From the NCBI GenBank assembly GCA_946885605.1, contig CAMPGR010000003.1:1-64000 (forward strand): 64,000 nucleotides of DNA. The letters are read 5' to 3'. Position numbers and translations under genes: made by a program. The notes under the pieces are model-generated. The model saw only the letters and a list, made by a program, of their open reading frames with translations, was not told the origin of the DNA and made no database searches. Of the stretch, positions 7,404-20,258 are shown piece by piece (the first letter of the stretch is position 1; each line of letters starts with the position of its first letter). This DNA comes from an uncultured Pseudomonadota bacterium (GTDB taxonomy: Bacteria; Pseudomonadota; Gammaproteobacteria; Burkholderiales; SG8-41).

Positions 7404-8066
7404 ATGAGCGCGAATACCCCGTTTGATCATTATGCCCACCGCGAGCATGCCCACGATCATGCGCACGAGCAGCTTGCGCCCGATCACGACGATGAAGGGC
7501 CGCCCTCCGACTACGAGATCATGAGCCGCGCCATGCAGGAGCTGCTCGAGGAAAAAGGCGTCATCAACGCGGACGAAATTCGCCGCCGCATGGAGACGTT
7601 CGAACAGGACTTTCCCTATCGCGGCTCGCAGGTCATCGCGCGCGCGTGGGTCGATCCCGAGTTCAGGAAGCGGCTCCTCGAGGACGGCAAGGCGGCGTGC
7701 GCGGAAATGGGCGTCGATCTCGAGGCCGACCGCCTCATTGCCGTGGAGAATACGCCGGAGGTGCACAACGTCATCGTGTGCACGCTGTGCTCCTGCTACC
7801 CGCGCGCGCTCCTCGGCATGCCGCCCACGTGGTACAAGAGCAGCAACTACCGTTCGCGGGTGGTGTACGAGCCGCGTGCCGTGCTGAAGGAGTTCGGTAC
7901 GGTGCTGCCGGAGCACGTCACCGTGCGTGTGCACGATTCGAACGCCGACATGCGCTACGTCGTGATACCCATGCGCCCCGCCGGCACCGAAGGCTGGACC
8001 GAGGATGAGCTCGCAAGGATCGCGACGCGCGACACGCTGGTTGGCGTGACCGTTCCCCGAGGGTGA
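7404..8066 (+). CDS. Cobalt-type nitrile hydratase alpha / thiocyanate hydrolase gamma subunit, His-rich N-terminus
   Basis: A 220-residue catalytic subunit. ATG 7404 has AAGGTG six bases upstream; GTG 7395 is an alternative. The metal site C-T-L-C-S-C is at residues 126-131. Thr, rather than Ser, after the first Cys marks the cobalt type, and Cys129/Cys131 would be oxidised to sulphinic/sulphenic acid. The continuation YPRALLGMPPTWYKSSNYRSR is family-typical. Residues 9-28 hold seven histidines (HYAHREHAHDHAHEQ), an unusual extension that may hold or deliver metal. It hydrates nitriles to amides, or splits thiocyanate; the gene order beta-half, alpha-half, gamma is that of thiocyanate hydrolase. 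No separate activator gene is seen. Confidence 0.87.
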   Translation: MSANTPFDHYAHREHAHDHAHEQLAPDHDDEGPPSDYEIMSRAMQELLEEKGVINADEIRRRMETFEQDFPYRGSQVIARAWVDPEFRKRLLEDGKAACAEMGVDLEADRLIAVENTPEVHNVIVCTLCSCYPRALLGMPPTWYKSSNYRSRVVYEPRAVLKEFGTVLPEHVTVRVHDSNADMRYVVIPMRPAGTEGWTEDELARIATRDTLVGVTVPRG

Positions 8067-8102
8067 GCCGCGCAAACGGCTGAAGTTGCGCCGGGGAGGG
8101 CG

Positions 8103-8831
8103 ATGACGCGGTCTTGCGTGGTACTGCTGTTGCTCCTTGCCGCCGGCTGCGCGCCGCTGCCGCCCCGCACGAGCCTTTCCGTCGAGCAGCGTCCCTCGCC
8201 CAGCTACAACGAGCGGCGCCCGAACTACGTCATCCTGCACCATTCGAGCAACGACACAGCGGAGCGCGCGCTCGCGACGCTCACCGATCGATCGCGCGAG
8301 GTGAGCGCGCATTACCTCGTCGGCCGCGACGGGAAGATCTATTACCTGGTCGACGAGCTCGCTCGTGCGTGGCACGCCGGCAGCTCGTACTGGGCCGGCA
8401 ACACCGACATGAACTCGGCCTCCATCGGCATTGAGCTCGACAACAACGGCGACGAGCCGTATCCGGACGCGCAGATCAACGCACTTCTCGCGCTGCTCGC
8501 GGACTTGAAGCTGCGCTATCGCGTTCCCGCGGCGAATGTCTTGGGACATGGCGACGTCGCGCCGCGCCGCAAGGTGGATCCGAGCCGCTGGTTCCCGTGG
8601 AAAGTGCTTGCGGAGCATGGCTTCAGCGTCTGGTGCGATCCGCCGTATGAGCCGGCGCCGCCGGAAATCGAGACGACGCTGCTGCTCTCGGCGTTCGGCT
8701 ATGACGTCTCCGATTCTGCCGCGGCGAGCGCTGCGTTTCAGCGCCGCTTCATGCCGCATCGTGCCGAGGGCGAGCTCGGCGAGGAAGGACGCGCGCTCCT
8801 TTATTGTCTCGTGCAGAAGGAAAGACCCTAG
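8103..8831 (+). CDS. amiD: N-acetylmuramoyl-L-alanine amidase, AmiD-type lipoprotein
   Basis: A 242-residue protein with a lipoprotein signal (LLLLLAAGC, lipidated Cys16). The amidase_2 domain spans about residues 40-190: NYVILHHSSND holds the first zinc His, SAHYLVGRDGKIYYLVDE and WHAG follow, and VLGHGDVAPRRKVDPSRWFPW holds the later zinc ligand and substrate-binding region. A C-terminal helical domain (FGYDVSDSAAASAAFQRRF) resembles the AmiD peptidoglycan-binding tail. It would cleave the amide between MurNAc and the stem peptide from the outer membrane during recycling. It stands 36 bp after the nitrile hydratase operon, but a functional link is not apparent. Confidence 0.88.
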   Translation: MTRSCVVLLLLLAAGCAPLPPRTSLSVEQRPSPSYNERRPNYVILHHSSNDTAERALATLTDRSREVSAHYLVGRDGKIYYLVDELARAWHAGSSYWAGNTDMNSASIGIELDNNGDEPYPDAQINALLALLADLKLRYRVPAANVLGHGDVAPRRKVDPSRWFPWKVLAEHGFSVWCDPPYEPAPPEIETTLLLSAFGYDVSDSAAASAAFQRRFMPHRAEGELGEEGRALLYCLVQKERP

Positions 8832-8925
8832 CAGGCCCACGTGCTGAGCCCGCGTGGCGGCTACAATCCGAAGCAGGGATGGGTGAGGGACGGATCCGAA
8901 TGTCGCGGGCGAGCAGGGCCATGCT

Positions 8926-11900
8926 GTGCTGAATGTACACCAGAGCAATCGGCTCGAGGTGCTCGCCGGGCAACTGGCGGCGGTGACGCAGATCCCGCTC
9001 GCGGCGGCCTTGTCGCCCGAGATCGTCGTCGTGCAGAGCCAGGGCGTGGCGCGCTGGCTCGCCTTGCAGCTGGCGCGGCTGAACGGGGTATGCGCCAACG
9101 TGCGTTTCACGTTCCCCGCCGGCTTCGCGTGGACGCTGTATCGGGCGCTCGGCGACCTGCCTCAAACGTCGCCTTTCGAGCCGGAAGCGATGGCATGGCG
9201 CATCATGCAGCTACTGCCGGCGATGGAAGGCCGCGCCGAGTTCGCGCCCGTTGACAGTTACATACGGGGCGAAGTCTTCAGGCGCTACGAGCTTGCGCGG
9301 CGGCTTGCACAAAGCTACGACGAGTACCTCATCTACCGGCCCGACTGGATCGCGCAGTGGGAGGCGGGTGATGCGCCGCACTGGCAGGCGGCGTTGTGGA
9401 GGGGCCTGGTCGAACACGCCGACGCGCCGCATCGCGCGCGGCTCCATCGAACGTTACTTTCCCGCATCGATCGTGCGGTAATCGCGCGTGCCGGAGTGAC
9501 CGAGCGGATCTCGGTCTTCGGCGCGCCTGCGCTGCCGCCGATGCTGCTCGAGCTCTTCGCCGCGCTCGCTGCGCACATCGAGGTTCACCTCTTCGTCATG
9601 AATCCGTGCCGGGAATATTGGGGCGATATCGCATCGGGAAGCGAAATCGCGCGCAAGCAGGCGGCGGGACGTCCCGAGGCGGCGTATCTCGAAAGCGGCA
9701 ACAGCCTGCTCGCTTCGCTTGGCAAGCAGGCCCGCGACTTCATCGACCTTCTGCAGAGCTACCCGGCGCTCGAGCACGAGCACTACGTGGAGCCGGGCGC
9801 CGGACAACTGCTCGCGGCCTTGCAATCCGACGTGTTGAATCTCAAGGAGCGCCGGTCGTCCGGTGGCGGCGTCGAAATCGCTGCCGACGACCGCTCGGTG
9901 CAAGTGCACGTCTGCCACAGCGCGATGCGCGAGGTGGAAGTGCTCCACGATCAGCTGCTCGCGCTCTTCGAGCGGCACAGCGGGTTGCAGCCCTCCGATA
10001 TCGTCGTGATGACGCCGGACATCGAAACGTACGCGCCGTATGTGGAAGCGGTGTTCGGTAGCGCGGAGCCGCACATCCCGTTCAATATTTCGGATCGCAG
10101 CGCGGAGCGCGAGAGCGCCCTTGCCGCGACGTTGCTCTCGCTGCTCGACCTTCCAGGCAGCCGCTACGAAGCGAGTGAGGTGCTGGAAATCCTCGACGAG
10201 CCCGCGGTCCAGCGGCGTTTCTCGCTGACGGCCGAAGACCTGGACACGGTGCACCGCTGGGTGCGCGCGAGCGGCATCCGTTGGGCGATCGACGCCGGGC
10301 ACCGAGCGCGCTTCGGGGTGCCGGCCACGGTCGAGCATACCTGGCGCTTCGGGCTCGATCGCCTGCTCCTCGGCTACGCGCTTCCGGGCGGAAACGAGCG
10401 CCTCTTTGCCGACATCCTGCCGTACGACGAAGTGGAAGGCAGTCTGGGCGAGATACTGGGCCGCTTTGCGAGTTTTGCGGAGGCTGCGATCGCCCTGGAC
10501 GACATGCCCGCTTCACGCACGGTGGCACAGTGGGCGCAAGCGCTCCGTGCGGTCCTCGCGCAGTTTTTCGATGCGGACGAAAGCCGCGAGGAAGAGATGG
10601 AGGGCCTGCGCGGCGCGATTGGCGCGCTCGAATCGGAAGCGGCCGCCGGGGGCTTCGACGGCACGATCACGCTCGACGTGGTGAAGACTGCGCTCCGCAG
10701 CCGGCTGGAAATCCCGGGTCGTGCCTTTCTTTCGGGCGGCATCACGTTCTGCGCGATGGTGCCGATGCGCAGCCTCCCCTTCGAGGTCGTGTGCCTGGTG
10801 GGCATGAACGACACCGCCTTCCCGCGCATGCGACGGCCGTACGGCTTCGACCTGATGGCAAACGATTTTCGCAAGGGCGACCGCTCGCGGCGCGACGACG
10901 ACCGCTATCTCTTCCTCGAATCGCTGCTCTCGGCGCGGCGCTGTTTCTATGTGAGCTATACCGGGCAGCATATCCGCGACAACAGCGTGATGCCGCCTTC
11001 GGTGCTGGTGAGCGAGCTGCTCGACTGCCTCGCGCAAAATCATTCCGGACCACACGGCAGCGACATCCGCCGGCACGTCGTCACTCATCATCCGCTGCAA
11101 CCGTTCAGCCCGCGCTATTTCGCGGGCTATCCGCGCCTCTTCAGCTACTCCCGCATGCTGTGCCAGGCTGCAAGGCTTGCGGGAAGGGGAGGCGCAGCAA
11201 GTGAACCATTCGTCGCACAGCCGTTGCCCGAACCGGAGCCGGAGTGGCGCACGGTCGAGCTGAAATCGCTCATCCGGTTCCTGCGCAATCCGGCGCGCTA
11301 CTTCTTACGCGAGCGGCTCGGCATCCGACTCGAGGAAGCGGACGAGGAAGTAGACGGACGCGAGCCCCTCGGCCTGGACGCCCTGGACGCGTACGCGCTC
11401 AAGCAGCGGCTTCTTGCCGTGCGCATGCGCGGCGAGCCCGTGGCGAGCGCGTTACGCGCCGCGCACGCGAGTGGCCTGCTGCCCCATGCGCAAGTCGGTG
11501 CCGTCGCATTCGAGGGCACTGCTCACGAGGTGGAGGCGTTTGCGCAACGATTTCTCCATGCGCTGCCTGAGAAGACGCTCGACCCCATTCCGCTTGATCT
11601 GGAACTCGCCGGCGGGATGGAGCTGCGCGGCGTGCTCAGCGGAGTGAGCGCAGCGGGACTGCTCGGGCACCGGTTGGCGGAGTGCAAGCCCAAGGATCTG
11701 CTCGACGCGTGGATAGGACATCTGGTGCTCAACGTGTTGAAGCCGACGGGGGTCAAGCCGGTCACGCTATGGTTCTTGCAGGACAAGGCCCTGCAATTCC
11801 GTCCGGTGGCGGAGGCACGCGTGCTGCTCGAGGCGCTTCTCGATCTGTACTGGCTGGGGCTGCAACGCCCGCTGCATTTTTTCCCCGCGAGTGCCTGCAC

Positions 11901-12092
11901 GTACATGAAGAAGGAGCGCTCCATCGATGCCGCCCGCGGTGCATGGCGCTCGAATCATCACCGCGGAGAAGATGTCGATCCGTATTACCGTCTTGCCTTT
12001 CGCGGTTGCGATCCGCTCGACGCGGAATTCGAGCAGCTTGCCGCCACCGTATTCGGGCCATTGCTTGCGGCCATGGAAGAGGAGCGCGCGGC

Positions 12093-12096
<4 letters not shown>
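8926..12096 (+). CDS. recC: RecBCD exonuclease V, RecC subunit
   Basis: A 1056-residue protein starting MLNVHQSNRLEVLAGQLA, typical of RecC (a GTG start at 8926). Features include VVQSQGVARWLALQLARLNGVCANV near residues 35-60 (core QGVARWLALQLA), helicase-like blocks PSDIVVMTPDIETYAP and VPMRSLPFEVVCLVGMND, and the inactive nuclease-like C-terminus. Escherichia coli RecC is 1122 residues, so this is slightly shorter. RecC recognises Chi and holds the split DNA strands. It is the first gene of recC-recB-recD and overlaps recB by four bases (GTGA). A possible -10, TACAAT, lies at 8872-8877. Confidence 0.93.
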
Positions 12097-15659
<3,563 letters not shown>

Positions 15660-15662
15660 TGA

Positions 15663-17471
15663 ATGAATGCGACCCTGATGCCATACAACGACGACGCACA
15701 AGCGAGTGAAATCGACCGGCACTTCGGGCGTTTCATCGCGCGGCTTGCCGGACAGGGCGACGCTGTATTGCTCGCGGCGGCGACGCTTGCGAGCCGCGCG
15801 ACCGGCAACGGCGACGTCTGTGTGCAGCTCGCCGACTATGCGGGCAAGCCGGTCGCGGACATCGGCTGCGCGGCACCGCCGGTCGAGGAGTGGATCGCGA
15901 AACTGCGCGCGTCTTCGGTTGTCGGCGCACCGGGTGACTTCCGACCGCTCGTGCTCGATCACGCCGGGAGGCTCTATCTCTACCGCTACTGGCAATACGA
16001 GACGCAGCTCGCGGAGGACTTGCTGGCCCGCGCATCGGATGCTGGAGAAGTCGATCTCGCGTCGTTGAAGACCGGACTCGAGCGCCTCTTCCCGGACCCG
16101 CGCGATCTCGAGCAGAAGCGCGCCGCGGCGATGGCGGTACTGCGCCGCTTCTGCGTGATCTCCGGCGGACCCGGCACCGGCAAGACGTTCACGGTGGTGA
16201 AAATCCTTGCCTTGCTCGCCGAGCAGGCGCGCCGCAAGCTCGCGGTTGCGCTCGCTGCGCCAACCGGCAAGGCGGCGGCGCGCGTGCAGGAGGCGGTGCG
16301 CCATGCGCTCGAGCGCTTTGCGCCCGACGATCCGGTGCGAGCCTGCGTGCCGCCCGAAGCGCACACCCTGCACCGGCTGCTCGGCGCGCGTCCCGATTCC
16401 GTCTATTACCGGCACGACCGCACCAATCCCCTCGCGCTCGACGTGCTCGTCGTCGATGAAGCGTCGATGGCGGATCTTGCGCTGATGGCGAAGCTCGTCG
16501 CTGCGCTGCCGCCGCATGCGCGGCTCATCCTGCTAGGCGACAAGGACCAGCTCGCTTCCGTGGAGGCGGGCGCGGTGCTGGGCGACATCTGTGCGGAGAG
16601 CGGCGTCTCGCCGGCGTTTGCCGCACGCCTTGCATCGCTCGCGGGCGAATCAACCGCAGAAGCGAAAAGGGGCGCGACGCCGCGTTCGCCGCTTGGTGAC
16701 TCCATCGCGCTTCTCAATCGCAGTTATCGCTTTGGCGCGCACACCGGCATCGGGCAGCTCGCCGCCGTCGTGAACCGCGGCGACGGCGCCGGGGCGGTGA
16801 AGCTTCTCGAGAACGGTTCTCACGCCGACCTCGTCTGGCGGCCGATCGAGGCGCGCGCGCTCGAAGCGGCGCTCGCTGCCGGTGTTGTGGACCGGTTGAC
16901 CCGCTATTTCGAGAGTGTGCGCAACGGCTCGCCGCAAGCCGCGTTCGAGCGCTTCAATGCCTTCCGCGTGCTTTGCGCGCATCGGGGCGGCGCCATGGGC
17001 GTCGTGGCGGTGAATCGGATCATTGAAGCGGCCCTCGAGGAGAAGGGCCTGATCGACGTGCGACGCGAGTGGTATGCCGGCCGGCCGGTGATGGTGACGC
17101 GCAACGATTACAACGTGCAGCTTTTCAATGGCGACGTCGGGATTACGCTGCCGGACGGGGATGGGCAACTGAAGGTCTGCTTCCCCGGGGAGAACGGTGT
17201 CACGCGGAAGATTGCGCCCGTCCGGCTGCCGGAGCACGAAACGGTCTACGCGATGACGATCCACAAGGCGCAGGGCTCGGAGTTCGGCCACGTGGTGATG
17301 ATCCTTCCCGACGAAGTGTCGCGCGTCATGAGCCGGGAGCTCGTCTATACCGGCATTACCCGGGCACGGGAGAGCGTCGAGATCTGGGGTGGAGAGAAAA
17401 CACTCGTCCATGCCGTCGAGCGCCGCGTAACGCGCGCCTCCGCGCTGCGCGAGCGGCTCTGGCATCCCTGA
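15663..17471 (+). CDS. recD: RecBCD exonuclease V, RecD subunit
   Basis: A 602-residue protein starting three bases after the recB stop. An N-terminal domain (about residues 1-150) is followed by Walker A GGPGTGKTFTVVKILALLAE, Walker B LVVDEASMADLALMAKLV, LLGDKDQLASVEAGAVLGDI, and a C-terminal helicase motif AMTIHKAQGSEFGHVVMILP and YTGITRARESVEIWG. Length equals E. coli RecD (608). It is the 5'-3' SF1B helicase of the complex. The contiguous recC-recB-recD order with tight coupling shows a complete and apparently intact exonuclease V. Confidence 0.94.
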   Translation: MNATLMPYNDDAQASEIDRHFGRFIARLAGQGDAVLLAAATLASRATGNGDVCVQLADYAGKPVADIGCAAPPVEEWIAKLRASSVVGAPGDFRPLVLDHAGRLYLYRYWQYETQLAEDLLARASDAGEVDLASLKTGLERLFPDPRDLEQKRAAAMAVLRRFCVISGGPGTGKTFTVVKILALLAEQARRKLAVALAAPTGKAAARVQEAVRHALERFAPDDPVRACVPPEAHTLHRLLGARPDSVYYRHDRTNPLALDVLVVDEASMADLALMAKLVAALPPHARLILLGDKDQLASVEAGAVLGDICAESGVSPAFAARLASLAGESTAEAKRGATPRSPLGDSIALLNRSYRFGAHTGIGQLAAVVNRGDGAGAVKLLENGSHADLVWRPIEARALEAALAAGVVDRLTRYFESVRNGSPQAAFERFNAFRVLCAHRGGAMGVVAVNRIIEAALEEKGLIDVRREWYAGRPVMVTRNDYNVQLFNGDVGITLPDGDGQLKVCFPGENGVTRKIAPVRLPEHETVYAMTIHKAQGSEFGHVVMILPDEVSRVMSRELVYTGITRARESVEIWGGEKTLVHAVERRVTRASALRERLWHP

Positions 17472-17599
17472 TGACTGACAGCTCGTCCCATTCGCCGCGG
17501 TGCCCGAACGCGAGTCGAATTGGGCGGCGTCTAGCATCGGCACCGCTTTACCGCTCGCTGCCGCGCACGGCAGCGCTGTGCGAAAATGCCGGTCGCGAC

Positions 17600-19987
17600 A
17601 TGCCCCATGGATACGCCATGACTTCCACGCACGCTCTCGCCACGATCATTGCTTCGCAGCACGCGCACACGGTGCGGCGCGAGGACCTGCGCCTCATCAC
17701 GGGTCAGGGCCGGTACACCGCGGATTGGAATCTGCCGGGCCAGTTGCACGCCGCGTTCCTGCGTGCCGACCGCGCGCACGCCGAAATTGTGCGCATCGAT
17801 GCGACACGTGCATTGGAGGCGCCCGGCGTGATCGCGATCTTTACCGGGGAGGATGCGCGGCAGGAGGGCTTCCAGTCCCTGCCCAACATCGTGAGCTATC
17901 CGGGCAAGGGCGGTCAGCAGCTCAGAAAACCGCACCATCTTGTGCTTGCACTGGGAAAAGTACGCTACGTCGGCGAGCCGGTCGCCATGATCGTCGCGCG
18001 CACCGCCGCCATCGCTGAAGATGCGCTTGAGCTGATCGATGTCGAGTATCGCGATCTGCCGCCCGTGGTCGGGTTCGAAAACGCGGTGCACGAGGGCGCG
18101 CCCTGGCTGCACGACGATGTTCCGGGTAACCTCGCGTTCGAATACGAGTCGGGCGATGCGGACGCGGTGGCCGCGCAGTTCGCCCGCGCGAAGTACGTGA
18201 GCCGGCTCACTGTCGAGAGCCAGCGCCTCGTGGGGAACGCTCTCGAACCGCGTGCGTGTCTCGCCGCCTTCGATGCGGCGAGCGGCCGCTATACCGTCCA
18301 CGTGCCGTTGCAGGGCGTCGGAACGATGCGCGGACAGCTGGTGCAGGTCACCGGCCTCGACAAGGAGAAGATCGTCCTCGTCGCGCAGGACGTGGGCGGC
18401 AGTTTCGGCGTGCGCGGAGCGGCCTATCCCGAATACTTTGCGGCCATGATGGCGGCAAAAAGGCTGGCGCGTCCCGTGAAGTGGGTTGCAAGCCGCAGCG
18501 AGACCTTCGTGAGCGATTTCCACGGGCGCGCGCTTTCGCTCACCGGTGAACTTGCGATCGACGCGGACGGCCGCTTTCTCGCGATCCGGTTCGACGATCG
18601 GGCCGATCTCGGCGCATACGGCGGGACGTTCGGATCGTTCATCGCGACGCGTAACCTGACGATCACGGCAGGCGGGGTCTATCGCATTCCGGCGGTGTAC
18701 GCGCGCACCCGGCTCGCCTACACCAATACTGTTCCCGTTTCAGCCTACCGGGGCGCGGGCCGGCCGGACATCGCATACGCCATCGAGCGGCTCGTGGACC
18801 ATGCCGCGCACGAGCATAGCTTCGACCCGGTCGAGCTCAAGCGCAGAAACCTGATTCCGCGTGAGGCGATGCCGTACCAGACGCCGAACGCGGGAACGTA
18901 CGACTCCGGCGATTTCGCCGCCGTGATGGACGATGCCCTGCAGCGCGCCGACTGGAAGGGATTCCCTGCGCGGCGCGAAGCGGCGGCGCGTGCCGGGAAA
19001 ATGCGCGGGATCGGCATTGCAACGTACCTCGAAGCGGGCGGCGGCGGCGCCGCGCCGAAGGATCAGGCTGCAGCGGAATTCGACGTCGAAGGCAATATGA
19101 CGCTCTATGCGGTGACACACTCCTCGGGCCAGGGGCACGAGACGATCTACCCGCAGATCGTCGCGGCGACGCTGGGCATCGACGTGTCGCACGTGCGGTT
19201 TCATCCAAGCCCGCCGGTGGCGGACCTCATAGGAAACGGAACCGGCGGGTCACGCGGAGTGCTGGGCACCGGCAGCGCCTTTCGCGTGCTGGGCGAGAAG
19301 CTCGTCGAAGTCGCCCGTCCGCACGCGGCCGTTGCACTCGGTGTGTCGGAGAACGAGCTTCGCTACAGCGCAGGCCGATTCCATGCCGGCGATCGCTCGA
19401 TTGGTTTCGTCGAGCTTGCGCGCAAGCTCGCCGGCCCGCAGCCGCATCCTCTGGACACGGTGGGCGAAGGCACTTTCGGGACGACGTACCCCAACGGCTG
19501 CCATATCGCCGAGGTGGAGATCGACCCCGAGACCGGCGCCGCCGAGATCGCGCGCTACACCGCGGTGGACGATCTCGGCACTGTCATCAATCGCACCCTC
19601 GTAGAGGGGCAGGTGCACGGCGGCGTCATGCAGGGCGCGGGGCAGGTGTTCGGCGAGCATGCGGTGTACGAGCGTGCAACGGGGCAACTCCTTTCGGGAA
19701 GTTTTGCGGACTACGTGATGCCGCGCGCAGGTTGGCTCAAGCACATCGAGGTTCACGATCACGCGGTGCCGACGCCGACCAATGCGCTCGGCGCGAAAGG
19801 CGTGGGAGAAGCGGGTTGCAGCGGCTCGCTTCCCGCGCTCGTCAATGCGGTCATGGACGCCTTGCGCCCGCTCGGGATCGACCATCTCGACATGCCGTTC
19901 ACCTCGGCACGCCTGTGGCACGCCATCCGCGAGGCGCGCGTGCGGCCCGCGTCATTGCAGCGGAAGCTGGAATCCAGCGATCATTGA
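17600..19987 (+). CDS. Xanthine dehydrogenase/aldehyde oxidase-family molybdenum-binding large subunit (orphan)
   Basis: A 795-residue molybdopterin-binding subunit. The start is uncertain: ATG 17600 and ATG 17618 are both in frame and neither has a clear ribosome site; the frame is open further upstream but overlaps recD. Domain order is normal: the N-terminal hammerhead domain (VRREDLRLITGQGRYTADW) and then Mo-binding domains with QDVGGSFGVRGAAYPEY, SAYRGAGRPDIAYAIERL and the active-site Glu loop NALGAKGVGEAGCSG. Such enzymes hydroxylate aldehydes, purines, aromatic acids or CO-type substrates. The FAD and 2Fe-2S subunits expected next to it are absent. The last 12 codons run into a dispersed-repeat-like sequence. 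Confidence 0.87.
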   Translation: MPHGYAMTSTHALATIIASQHAHTVRREDLRLITGQGRYTADWNLPGQLHAAFLRADRAHAEIVRIDATRALEAPGVIAIFTGEDARQEGFQSLPNIVSYPGKGGQQLRKPHHLVLALGKVRYVGEPVAMIVARTAAIAEDALELIDVEYRDLPPVVGFENAVHEGAPWLHDDVPGNLAFEYESGDADAVAAQFARAKYVSRLTVESQRLVGNALEPRACLAAFDAASGRYTVHVPLQGVGTMRGQLVQVTGLDKEKIVLVAQDVGGSFGVRGAAYPEYFAAMMAAKRLARPVKWVASRSETFVSDFHGRALSLTGELAIDADGRFLAIRFDDRADLGAYGGTFGSFIATRNLTITAGGVYRIPAVYARTRLAYTNTVPVSAYRGAGRPDIAYAIERLVDHAAHEHSFDPVELKRRNLIPREAMPYQTPNAGTYDSGDFAAVMDDALQRADWKGFPARREAAARAGKMRGIGIATYLEAGGGGAAPKDQAAAEFDVEGNMTLYAVTHSSGQGHETIYPQIVAATLGIDVSHVRFHPSPPVADLIGNGTGGSRGVLGTGSAFRVLGEKLVEVARPHAAVALGVSENELRYSAGRFHAGDRSIGFVELARKLAGPQPHPLDTVGEGTFGTTYPNGCHIAEVEIDPETGAAEIARYTAVDDLGTVINRTLVEGQVHGGVMQGAGQVFGEHAVYERATGQLLSGSFADYVMPRAGWLKHIEVHDHAVPTPTNALGAKGVGEAGCSGSLPALVNAVMDALRPLGIDHLDMPFTSARLWHAIREARVRPASLQRKLESSDH
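19951..19978. repeat. REP-like repeat forming the 3' end of the molybdenum hydroxylase gene
   Basis: The sequence GTCATTGCAGCGGAAGCTGG, continuing AATCCAGC, resembles the widespread proteobacterial element of the form GTCATTCC-stem-GGAATCCAG. It contains the palindrome GCTGGA-A-TCCAGC at 19966-19978. It encodes the last residues of the upstream protein and abuts its stop. Confidence 0.45.
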
Positions 19988-19992
19988 CCGAT

Positions 19993-20235
19993 ATGTCCGA
20001 GCTCGATCTCAACAAGCTGCGCGCATTTCTCGACGAAGAAGAGCAGTTTGCACGCTCGATTGGCCCCCAGGACTCGCGCAACGCCGTCGCGAAGAAGATG
20101 CTGGCCTTGATCGCCGACGCCCGTGCCAAATTGCGACCTTCCGCCGACGGCACGGCCAACTACGTCCCGGTGAAAGCCATCATCGAAGATCTCGCTACGC
20201 TTCGAGCCGAGGCCGATAAGCTGGCGCCGCGCTGA
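19993..20235 (+). CDS. Small hypothetical protein, 80 residues
   Basis: ATG 19993 lies five bases after the stop of the molybdenum hydroxylase gene. The 80-residue product is helical and charged (LDLNKLRAFLDEEEQFARSI, then DSRNAVAKKMLALIADARAKL and IIEDLATLRAEADKLAPR). It has no cysteine, signal peptide or membrane segment. I do not recognise the family. Codon use matches its neighbours, and the next gene starts 23 bp downstream, so it is probably real and co-transcribed. Confidence 0.6.
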   Translation: MSELDLNKLRAFLDEEEQFARSIGPQDSRNAVAKKMLALIADARAKLRPSADGTANYVPVKAIIEDLATLRAEADKLAPR

Positions 20236-20258
20236 ACGCCGTCTCGAATGTCCCGTAA

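Noticed and set aside
7362..9110. 582-codon antisense frame opposite the nitrile hydratase and amidase genes
   Set aside because: Composition is typical of antisense frames in GC-rich genes; the plus-strand genes are clearly recognised.
11682..12092. N-terminal extension of RecB
   Set aside because: It overlaps recC coding sequence; GTG 12093 gives the normal RecB start with four-base overlap.
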